Origin: Oscillospiraceae bacterium
Lineage (GTDB): Bacteria > Bacillota > Clostridia > Oscillospirales > Ruminococcaceae
Length of the DNA stretch: 7,723 nucleotides
Direction of reading: 5' to 3'
NCBI GenBank assembly: GCA_900762805.1
Contig: CAAFHY010000002.1
Span: 1 to 7,723 of the forward strand
The translations under genes were made by a program, and so were the position numbers. The first letter of the stretch is position 1. Every line of letters begins with the position of its first letter. The notes under the pieces are model-generated. The model was given only the letters and a program-made list of their open reading frames with translations, ran no database searches and was not told the origin of the DNA. Positions 1-4,875 of the stretch are shown one piece after another.

Positions 1-387
1 CGATACGATACAGGTTTCCGCAGTAGGACCAAGCTCACCGAAGACATCGTCAAAGCTGACGGCGTTTCGATTTTCCTGCATAAAGAGAAGCTGATACAGC
101 TTGGGTTCCCTTGCCCCAAACAAAATCATCTGCATTCCCACCTGCTTAAACAGCGGCATATCGGGCAGCCTTTGCCCTGTAAATTCCTCAAAGCGACGCA
201 TGGCGGCAGCGCGGACCTCCTCCTGCACCTCTCTCATACTGTTAAACACGGTAAAAATCGGGCGGGCAGAGCTGCCAAGAGCGTTTCCCAGCTCCTTGGC
301 CGTCAGCGCTTCGACGCCTTTTCGAGAAACAATGTCAAGAGCGGCCTGCACGATTTCCTCTTTTGTGAATTTAGGCTTCGGCGGCAT
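1..387 (-). CDS. TetR/AcrR-family transcriptional regulator, C-terminus cut by window edge
   Basis: Seen: 129 codons open to the left edge, starting at ATG 387 with GGAGG at 394-398 (6-nt spacing). Residues 7-55 form a TetR-type helix-turn-helix: a first helix (KEEIVQAALDIVSRKG), the recognition unit LTAKELGNALG at about 29-38, and SSARPIFTVFNSMREV, matching the usual 'xxIYxxFxxKxxL' positions with IFTVF. Family knowledge: such proteins are homodimeric repressors whose variable C-terminal domain binds a small ligand and which often control themselves or a neighbouring transporter or enzyme. Only about two thirds of a typical 190-residue protein is visible, so the ligand class cannot be judged. 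It is the last minus-strand gene here and has its own consensus promoter (454-482) and an operator-like palindrome in its leader, so it is probably not part of the upstream spoIIM unit. Its target genes lie outside the window or are unknown. Confidence 0.85.
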   Translation of the reverse strand, partial: MPPKPKFTKEEIVQAALDIVSRKGVEALTAKELGNALGSSARPIFTVFNSMREVQEEVRAAAMRRFEEFTGQRLPDMPLFKQVGMQMILFGAREPKLYQLLFMQENRNAVSFDDVFGELGPTAETCIVS

Positions 388-400
388 ATCTATCCTCCAT

Positions 401-434
401 GAAATATAAAACGCTCGGAAATATAAAACGCTCG
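401..434. repeat. Perfect 17-bp tandem duplication in the tetR leader
   Basis: Seen: the 17-mer gaaatataaaacgctcg occurs twice head to tail, at 401-417 and 418-434, with no mismatch. It lies between the promoter and the ribosome binding site of the left-hand TetR gene. Each copy carries an AAAACGCTCG half-site. Only the right copy continues into TTTT to complete a palindrome. I infer that duplication increased the number of repressor contacts, or that replication slippage produced it. Confidence 0.95.
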
Positions 435-438
435 TTTT
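425..438. promoter_or_regulatory. Operator-like palindrome AAAACG-CT-CGTTTT, probable TetR autoregulation site
   Basis: Seen: perfect 6-bp arms AAAACG (425-430) and CGTTTT (433-438) around a 2-bp centre. The site lies about 10-20 bases downstream of the expected transcription start of the minus-strand TetR gene. A further arm, GCGTTTT at 446-452, pairs with AAAACGC at 425-431. Family knowledge: many TetR proteins bind short AT-flanked CG palindromes overlapping their own promoter or start. I infer that this is the autoregulatory operator. Another regulator could bind here instead. Confidence 0.55.
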
Positions 439-453
439 GCATTGCGCGTTTTA

Positions 454-482
454 ATTATAATCACAATGAGGCCGCTTGTCAA
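454..482 (-). promoter_or_regulatory. Perfect consensus sigma-A promoter for the left-hand tetR
   Basis: Seen on the minus strand: TTGACA (477-482), a 17-bp spacer, then TATAAT (454-459). Both hexamers match consensus exactly and the spacing is ideal. The expected start is near 447, giving a leader of about 60 nt that holds the tandem repeat and palindrome. A promoter this strong before a repressor gene makes sense if the repressor shuts it down. The region 388-544 holds nothing else convincing apart from T-rich stretches downstream of spoIIM. Confidence 0.85.
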
Positions 483-544
483 TAAAATTCAAAAAGCTAA
501 AAAAGTTGGCAGCTGCACCTGGCGACGGCGGCCGGCAGAGCCGT

Positions 545-1204
545 CTAATTGAAGATATACTTGCCGAATGAGCGCAGCAGAATGGACTGAATAAGTGCGG
601 CTGCGAATATGGCCAGCGTCATGCGCAGGATGCTGCCGGCCAGTTGACTGATCATCGGCTTAAAGTCGCGTCTGGCTCCCTGAAAAGCCGTCATAAACAG
701 CGCCGCCGAAAGATGCACGCCATTGACGCACAGCCCCAGCATTGAAACGGTTACTATGGCCGCAGCCGGGATGATCAAAAGAAGATTATAAAGCAGGCCG
801 GATGTGCCAAGACAGCTGTAAAGGTAAGTCGTTACCGTGCCGGTGCAAAGGCCGCTGAACGCAACGACACCGAGAAGCACAGGAATACCGACGGCGCAGC
901 AGGAAAAGAGCGAAAGCGCCAGCAGCAGCGCCGCATAGGGTGCTGCGCAGGCCATGGTCACCGCCGCAAAGGAGCGGCCAGCGCTGGTTTCCACCTGCAT
1001 TCTGACAAGATAGCTGACATAGCTCTGAAAGGCGGTACCGCCGTTTTTTGAGGCCAGTGCGCCGATCAGCAGCCCGCCGGCAAAAAAGACGAACAGCATC
1101 AGTAGCAGACGCCGGTCGGCGGTACTGAAGCCGGGTTTTCTCTCGCTGCTTCGCCGCTCCCGATGCAGCCGGCGTGTGCGCAGCATCGTTTTGATGGTTG
1201 TCAT
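545..1204 (-). CDS. spoIIM: Stage II sporulation protein M-like membrane protein
   Basis: Seen: 219 residues with a basic, soluble N-terminus (1-31) followed by about five membrane segments near 32-51, 82-101, 103-128, 137-160 and 190-211. The order of features resembles B. subtilis SpoIIM: a first segment ending in GGLLIGALAS, a loop SYVSYLVRMQV, a paired block ending CAVGIPVLLGVVAFSG, then YNLLLIIPAAAI, and a C-terminal segment close to the end. SpoIIM is about 215 residues. Family knowledge: SpoIIM forms the membrane complex with SpoIID and SpoIIP that remodels septal peptidoglycan and drives engulfment in the mother cell. ATG 1204 is chosen because AGAGGAGG lies just upstream. The frame is open to a TTG at 1312, but that extension is low-complexity and lacks a ribosome site. 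No mother-cell (sigma-E) promoter was recognised; the nearest upstream gene is yrzE-like, 135 bp away. The assignment rests on recalled similarity, so a different SpoIIM/DUF95-type membrane protein is possible. Confidence 0.68.
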   Translation of the reverse strand: MTTIKTMLRTRRLHRERRSSERKPGFSTADRRLLLMLFVFFAGGLLIGALASKNGGTAFQSYVSYLVRMQVETSAGRSFAAVTMACAAPYAALLLALSLFSCCAVGIPVLLGVVAFSGLCTGTVTTYLYSCLGTSGLLYNLLLIIPAAAIVTVSMLGLCVNGVHLSAALFMTAFQGARRDFKPMISQLAGSILRMTLAIFAAALIQSILLRSFGKYIFN

Positions 1205-1335
1205 AATACCTCCTCTGCTTCTCTCTGCGCCGGTGCAAGCCGGCTCCGGCCGCCGCGCTGCTGTTTTTTGAATGCGCACATCTGTAAAAGACTGTGCCGG
1301 TTGCCGCAGCAAGGCCGGGGCGGCAGCCGCCGCAT
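1201..1335 (-). other. Doubtful 44-codon ORF spanning the yrzE–spoIIM gap
   Basis: Seen: an ATG at 1335, four bases after the yrzE stop, opens a 44-codon frame whose TGA overlaps the spoIIM start as ATGA. A GGAGG lies directly against the ATG with no spacer, which is too close for normal initiation. The product is rich in Arg, Pro and Gln, has four Cys, and has no recognisable domain. The DNA here is very GC-rich and contains short GC hairpins such as GCCGG/CCGGC near 1230-1245. It may be a chance frame; if translated, its likeliest role is coupling spoIIM translation to yrzE. Confidence 0.15.
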
Positions 1336-1339
1336 CCTC

Positions 1340-1759
1340 CTACCTTTTGACCCGCTTCCCCGTCGGACGTCTTGCAGCTCTATCTCCCTTAAAGATGCCG
1401 ATGCTGCCGCCGAGCGCGCCGGCGCTGATGAACATGACGGCCCGCCAGAGCGCCGTCAGACCGACGGTGCCGGCTGCAATAAGTGACGCGGCAAAGAAAA
1501 CGGTGAATACCGCGGCCCCGATCAGCGCGCCGGTTATGAGTCCGCGCTGTCTGAGGATACGTGCGCTCAGCAGGCCGGAGAGAAAGCAGCCGAGGCCGGC
1601 TGCCGCTGAAGCTGCTGTGCCGACGGCGGCCTGCTTCAGGCCAATGGCTGCATAGACGGCGGCGGCCGCAGCGATACAGCCCATAAATACAGGGACAGTG
1701 ACGGCGGCGGGAACCCACCACCGCCTGCTGTCCTTATTTCTTTTGGTTTTTGCAGCCAT
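1340..1759 (-). CDS. TIGR04086/YrzE-type small integral membrane protein
   Basis: Seen: 139 residues with a basic N-terminus (AAKTKRNKDSRRW), four hydrophobic segments near 16-39, 46-66, 74-97 and 104-124, and a basic tail (KGDRAARRPTGKRVKR). The glycine- and alanine-rich helices and the GALGGSIGIF ending fit the TIGR04086 family. Context supports this: in Bacillus, yrzE follows queA, tgt and yajC (yrbF), and the same order is seen here. The function of the family is not established. The start is set at ATG 1759, with AAGGGG at 1768-1773 eight bases upstream; a TTG directly before it (1762) is a less likely start. The Shine-Dalgarno sequence lies in the 3' arm of a terminator-like hairpin, so translation from a read-through transcript may be limited. 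No separate promoter was found between yajC and this gene. Confidence 0.75.
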   Translation of the reverse strand: MAAKTKRNKDSRRWWVPAAVTVPVFMGCIAAAAAVYAAIGLKQAAVGTAASAAAGLGCFLSGLLSARILRQRGLITGALIGAAVFTVFFAASLIAAGTVGLTALWRAVMFISAGALGGSIGIFKGDRAARRPTGKRVKR

Positions 1760-1760
1760 C

Positions 1761-1808
1761 AAAAAGACCCCTTTCGCAGATACTTAACTGTATTCCGCGA
1801 AAGGGGCC
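1761..1808 (-). terminator. Terminator/attenuator-like hairpin after yajC that contains the yrzE Shine-Dalgarno
   Basis: Seen on the minus strand: CCCCTTTCGC (1797-1806) pairs perfectly with GCGAAAGGGG (1768-1777). The stem extends outward by a G·U and a G-C pair, and an inner ATAC/GTAT stem (1790-1793 with 1780-1783) sits under a 6-base loop. A TTTTT run (1761-1765) follows at once. This is the form of an intrinsic terminator, 27 bases past the yajC stop. The 3' arm AAAGGGG is also the ribosome binding site of the next gene, whose ATG begins just after the T-tract. The plus strand lacks a T-run, so termination would act only on the yajC side. Confidence 0.7.
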
Positions 1809-1835
1809 GTTAGACCTGTTCGATTGTCAGTGCTA

Positions 1836-2177
1836 TTACTGCTGCGGCTGCTCTACGACGTCCTTCTCGACGTCCTGAACGGCCCACTTCTTGATACGCA
1901 GGCGGGTGTTGTTTTTGCTGGTCTCGATCAGGATGGTGTCATCCTTGATGCTGACAACGCGGGCCACAATGCCGCCGATGGTGGTAATGCCGTCGCCCGG
2001 TTCGATGCTGTTGCGCATCTCCTGATCCTTCTTTTCCTTCTTGCGCTGCGGACGGATCAGCAGGAAGTACATCGCGACAAAAAGCACGACCAGAAGGATG
2101 ATGGAAAAATACTGTGAGCCGAAGAAGCCGGTGCTTGTCGTAGAACCGGAAGCGGCCGCATCACAAAAAGTAAACAT
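1836..2177 (-). CDS. yajC: Preprotein translocase accessory subunit YajC
   Basis: Seen: 113 residues with a short polar, Ser/Thr-rich N-terminus, one membrane segment at about 22-41, the family signature LLIRPQRKKEKK (39-50), and a compact soluble domain with EPGDGITTIGGIVARVVSI (59-77) and TILIET (81-86). The highly charged tail ends in PQQ. Family knowledge: YajC is a single-pass inner-membrane protein associated with SecDF that assists Sec-dependent export. It is not essential in the organisms tested. Start ATG 2177 has GGAGG at 2185-2189, 7 bases upstream. It follows tgt by 62 bp in the usual queA–tgt–yajC order, and a promoter-like sequence in that gap may give it its own transcript. The hairpin beyond its stop probably ends most of that transcript. 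Confidence 0.93.
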   Translation of the reverse strand: MFTFCDAAASGSTTSTGFFGSQYFSIILLVVLFVAMYFLLIRPQRKKEKKDQEMRNSIEPGDGITTIGGIVARVVSIKDDTILIETSKNNTRLRIKKWAVQDVEKDVVEQPQQ

Positions 2178-2204
2178 GGGTTAACCTCCAAAAAATCTTT
2201 TATC

Positions 2205-2233
2205 ATTATACACAATAATCCGCGGATATGCAA
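2205..2233 (-). promoter_or_regulatory. Probable yajC promoter in the tgt–yajC gap
   Basis: Seen on the minus strand: TTGCAT (2228-2233), a 17-bp spacer, then a perfect TATAAT (2205-2210), about 28 bases before the yajC start. The -35 matches consensus at only three positions, so activity is less certain than the -10 suggests. It lies in an AT-rich gap with no other function, which supports it. Confidence 0.5.
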
Positions 2234-2239
2234 GACTTA

Positions 2240-3367
2240 TTATATTCTTTTATCAAGAATTTCGCGGTATTTTTCGTAATATTGCACAAAGGCGCCGGCG
2301 TCGAGCGCCCCGCGTATTTCGGTCATCAGCTGATTATAGAAATACAGATTATGCATCACAGCCAGCCGCAGTCCCAGCGCCTCATTGGCCTTGAACAGGT
2401 GATTGAGGTAGGCGCGCGAATAGCGGCGGCAGACATAGCAGCCGCAGGACGGGTCTATCGGCTGTTCATCAAGCTGATAGCGCTGGTTTTTGATGTTGAG
2501 AATGCCCTGCTTGGTGAACAGATGCCCGTGGCGGCCATTGCGCGCCGGCATGACGCAGTCGAACAGATCGACGCCGCGCCGAACGCCCTCAAGGATATTG
2601 ACCGGCGTGCCGACCCCCATGAGATAGCGTATCTTTTCCTTCGGCATATAGGGCTCAATGTCTTCAATGGTGCGGTACATTACCTCCGCCGGTTCGCCCA
2701 CGGCCAGCCCGCCGATAGCATAGCCGTCCAAATCAAGCTCGGCGATCTGCTTCATATGCTCGATGCGCAGATTGGTGTAAGAGCAGCCCTGATTGATGCC
2801 GAACAGCAGCTGCTTGTGCTCTTTCTCATTGTTGAGGCGTGCCATCTCGGCCTTGCAGCGGCCAAGCCAGCGGTAGGTGCGCTCGCAAGACGCCTTGGCG
2901 TAGTCATAGGGCGAGGGGTTCTGCATACACTCATCAAAGGCCATAGCGATCGTGCTGCCGAGAGCCGACTGTATCTGCATACTGGTTTCAGGGCTCATAA
3001 ACAGCTTTTCCCCGCTGATATGCGACTGAAAGGTAACACCCTCCTCCCTGATATTGCGCAGCTTGGCCAGCGAAAAGACCTGAAAACCGCCGCTGTCTGT
3101 CAGCGTCGGGCCGGTCCAGCCGGTCAGCCCGGCGATGCCGCCGAGCTGCTCGACAATCTTTTCGCCGGGACGAAGATGCAGGTGGTAGGTGTTGCAGAGC
3201 ATCACCTGACAATTGATATTCTGTAAATCAACGGCGTCCAGCCCGCCCTTGATGGCGGCCACCGTTGCCACGTTCATAAAGGCCGGCGTTTCAAAGCTGC
3301 CGCGCCATGTCTCGAAGTGACCGCGGCGGGCCGTCCCCTCATTCTTCAGCAGTGTGTAATATCCCAT
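2240..3367 (-). CDS. tgt: tRNA-guanine(34) transglycosylase (queuine/preQ1)
   Basis: Exchanges guanine at the wobble position of GUN-anticodon tRNAs (Asp, Asn, His, Tyr) for preQ1, the base-exchange step of queuosine synthesis in the cytoplasm. Seen: 375 residues, the length of E. coli Tgt, on a TIM-barrel pattern. TLTDSGGFQVFSL (88-100) holds the catalytic-pocket Asp91. GVDLFDCVMPARNGRHG (265-281) holds the nucleophilic aspartate, probably Asp267. LLFGINQGCS (187-196) and AIGGLAVGEP (217-226) line the substrate site. The zinc ligands appear as Cys308, Cys310, Cys313 and His339 in CGCYVC and VMHN. No key residue is missing. The frame stays open upstream to 3520, but ATG 3367 (MGYYTLLKNEGTARRG) matches the family N-terminus and has AGGAG just upstream, though only 3 bases away. 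A small ORF overlaps its first codons. It sits downstream of queA with the 73-codon gene between. Confidence 0.97.
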   Translation of the reverse strand: MGYYTLLKNEGTARRGHFETWRGSFETPAFMNVATVAAIKGGLDAVDLQNINCQVMLCNTYHLHLRPGEKIVEQLGGIAGLTGWTGPTLTDSGGFQVFSLAKLRNIREEGVTFQSHISGEKLFMSPETSMQIQSALGSTIAMAFDECMQNPSPYDYAKASCERTYRWLGRCKAEMARLNNEKEHKQLLFGINQGCSYTNLRIEHMKQIAELDLDGYAIGGLAVGEPAEVMYRTIEDIEPYMPKEKIRYLMGVGTPVNILEGVRRGVDLFDCVMPARNGRHGHLFTKQGILNIKNQRYQLDEQPIDPSCGCYVCRRYSRAYLNHLFKANEALGLRLAVMHNLYFYNQLMTEIRGALDAGAFVQYYEKYREILDKRI

Positions 3368-3450
3368 AGACTCCTCTCGTCGCCGTCTTTCTCCAAGCAC
3401 TTGACGCGCGGTCCTTCGCTTCTGGAAATCACGTCGATGATCTCTTCCAT
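3346..3450 (-). other. Candidate 34-codon ORF overlapping the tgt start
   Basis: Seen: ATG 3450, 11 bases after the stop of the 73-codon gene, opens a frame that ends with TGA at 3346-3348, 22 bases inside tgt in another frame. Its product begins MEEIIDVISRSEG and ends DITHC; it is acidic with a normal amino-acid mix. Upstream there is only a poor ribosome site (no GGAGG). If translated, it could deliver ribosomes to the tgt start, whose own Shine-Dalgarno spacing is short. It may equally be chance. No homologue is recognised. Confidence 0.22.
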
Positions 3451-3461
3451 GCTCGTTGTGC

Positions 3462-3683
3462 TTATTTCTCGTTGTCACAGGAGTCATCAGGCTCCTTATC
3501 AAAAATGTCGTCCCTTTCACCTAAAAGTGCATCGCCTTCAAGCATCATAAGGCTGTTGCAGAACATATCAGCTTTCTCGTCAGTCATAGCTTTGACTTCC
3601 TCAAAAGCAACGTTGAAGTTCTTTTTGAGCCATTCCTTGTGAGTTTCTTTAATCAATTCTTCTTTAATCGAGTCTATTCTCAT
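3462..3683 (-). CDS. Unrecognised 73-residue acidic protein between queA and tgt
   Basis: Not recognised. Seen: ATG 3683 to TAA 3462, with GAAGGG six bases upstream of the start. The frame is open further up, but only through the end of queA and a purine-rich junction with no other start codon. Residues 1-40 look amphipathic and helical (DSIKEELIKETHKEWLKKNF, then FEEVKAMTDEKADMF). Residues 41-55 are a short hydrophobic stretch (FCNSLMMLEGDALLG), and the tail is strongly acidic (RDDIFDKEPDDSCDNEK). There is no signal peptide, no clear membrane segment and no metal-binding motif; two Cys are present. It starts 34 bases after the queA stop and is followed by tgt, so co-transcription with the queuosine genes is likely. 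Codons are somewhat more AT-rich than in its neighbours. A role in tRNA modification is suggested only by position. Confidence 0.65.
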   Translation of the reverse strand: MRIDSIKEELIKETHKEWLKKNFNVAFEEVKAMTDEKADMFCNSLMMLEGDALLGERDDIFDKEPDDSCDNEK

Positions 3684-3717
3684 TTCGTGCCCTTCTTCCC
3701 CTTCCCTCCGGCATAAG

Positions 3718-4743
3718 TCATAGAATAAGCATTGCATCCCCAAAGCTGAAAAAGCGGTAACGCTCCTCCACCGCATGGCGGTAGGCGCTCATGGTCAGAT
3801 CATATCCGGCAAAAGCTGACACCAGCATGATGAGCGTGCTCTCCGGCAGGTGGAAATTCGTAATCAGTCCGTCGATGGCCCCGAAGCGGTAGCCGGGATA
3901 GATGAATATGCTGGTGTTGGCGCTGTCTGCACGGATCTCACCGTATTTCTGCCAGACAGACTCCAGCGTGCGCACCGAAGTGGTACCAACAGCGATGATC
4001 CGCCCGCCGCTGCGGCGCACCTCGTTGATGCAGGCGGCAGTCTTTTCGTCGAGCGTGTACCATTCGGAATGCATCTGATGGTCTGTAATGTCCTCTTCCT
4101 TTACAGGCCGGAAGGTGCCCAGGCCGACATGCAGCGTCAGCTCGGCAAAGCCTATCCCCTTTTGCGCCAGCTTTTCGATAAGCTCCGGTGTGAAATGCAG
4201 GCCGGCTGTGGGAGCGGCGGCCGAACCGTCGAGCTTGGCATATACGGTCTGATATCGCTCCTTATCCTCCAGCTTCTCGGTGATATAGGGCGGCAGCGGC
4301 ATGGCGCCGATCCGATCGAGTATTTCGGGAAAAGAGCAGGCGTGATCATAGGTAAAAGCGACGATGCGGTTGCCGTCGGGCAAGACCTGCTCGATGGTAG
4401 CGGTGACGTCGCTGTCCAGCAGCACAACATCGCCTGCCGTCAGCCGGCGGCCGGGCTTTACGATCGTTTCCCACCGGTCGTCGCCGAGATCCTTGAGCAG
4501 CAGGATCTCGGCCTTGGCCCCTGTCTCCTTGCGGCCGAGCAGCCGGGCGGGAATGACGCGGCTGTTGTTGGCTACCAGCAAATCTCCGGGGCGCAGCAGG
4601 TCGCCAAGCTCAAAAAAGTGCCTGTCCTCATAATTTGCCTTCTGTCGGTCAACAACCAGCAGGCGCGAGCCGTCACGGTCAGGCAGCGGGTGCTGGGCTA
4701 TCAGTTCGGGCGGCAGCTCATAGTAAAAATCGCTTTTTTTCAT
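3718..4743 (-). CDS. queA: S-adenosylmethionine:tRNA ribosyltransferase-isomerase
   Basis: Transfers and rearranges the ribosyl group of S-adenosylmethionine onto preQ1 in tRNA to form epoxyqueuosine, the step after Tgt. Seen: 341 residues, close to the 342 of B. subtilis QueA. Family blocks in order: FYYELPPELIAQHPLPDRDGSRLL (6-29), LVANNSRVIPARLLGRKETG (56-75), RYQTVYAKLDGSAAAPTAGLHFT (163-185), LHVGLGTFRPVKEEDI (204-219), MHSEWY (224-229), AVGTTSVRTLES (251-262) and TNFHLPESTLIMLVSAFAGY (295-314), ending RFFSFGDAMLIL. All are intact. ATG 4743 is chosen over upstream starts because it matches the family N-terminus and has AAAGGA six bases upstream. It is the first gene of the minus-strand cluster and is divergent from asd. 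A TACAAT at 4825-4830 (minus) may be its -10. The long plus-strand frame antisense to it is a composition artefact. Confidence 0.97.
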   Translation of the reverse strand: MKKSDFYYELPPELIAQHPLPDRDGSRLLVVDRQKANYEDRHFFELGDLLRPGDLLVANNSRVIPARLLGRKETGAKAEILLLKDLGDDRWETIVKPGRRLTAGDVVLLDSDVTATIEQVLPDGNRIVAFTYDHACSFPEILDRIGAMPLPPYITEKLEDKERYQTVYAKLDGSAAAPTAGLHFTPELIEKLAQKGIGFAELTLHVGLGTFRPVKEEDITDHQMHSEWYTLDEKTAACINEVRRSGGRIIAVGTTSVRTLESVWQKYGEIRADSANTSIFIYPGYRFGAIDGLITNFHLPESTLIMLVSAFAGYDLTMSAYRHAVEERYRFFSFGDAMLIL

Positions 4744-4875
4744 TGCGGGTCCTTTTTTGCCTGTATATCTCTGAAATTGCGGCCGGAACCGATGCTCCCG
4801 CACCATTCGAGCCTGCAATATCATATTGTACCACATCGAAGCGCAGTTTGCACTATTTTTTCGGAGGTGTTGCAA
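4744..4875. promoter_or_regulatory. Divergent queA / asd intergenic region with 13-bp palindrome
   Basis: Seen: 132 bp between opposite start codons. CAATAT-C-ATATTG at 4816-4828 is a perfect palindrome. On the minus strand it overlaps TACAAT (4825-4830), with a weak GTGCAA (4848-4853) 17 bp upstream, which is a plausible queA promoter. For asd no convincing -35/-10 pair was found; AT-rich TATTTT at 4854-4859 lacks a partner. The asd ribosome site GGAGG is at 4863-4867. The space is too short for a full lysine riboswitch, and none of its conserved core was seen. Confidence 0.4.

Noticed and set aside
499..545. Intrinsic terminator after spoIIM
   Set aside because: GACGGC/GCCGTC (524-529 with 540-545) forms a short stem overlapping the stop, and the T-run lies about 20 bases further on. 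This is too far to call.
1201..1335. Six-cysteine (SCIFF) peptide gene downstream of the TIGR04086 gene, as in many Clostridia
   Set aside because: The small frame here has only four Cys and lacks the spaced cysteine pattern. No radical SAM maturase follows.
2228..3226. 332-codon plus-strand frame antisense to tgt
   Set aside because: It is opposite a complete tgt with all catalytic residues, has no family features and no fitting ribosome site.
3850..4875. Long plus-strand open frame running through queA antisense into asd (total 678 codons)
   Set aside because: Only the part from 4876 matches a known family. The rest is the mirror of an intact queA, and such antisense frames are common in GC-rich genes.
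4744..4875. Lysine riboswitch before asd, or preQ1 riboswitch before queA
   Set aside because: The space is too short for a lysine riboswitch. For preQ1 only an A-rich run before the Shine-Dalgarno resembles the motif; the stem-loop with its C-rich loop is not there.
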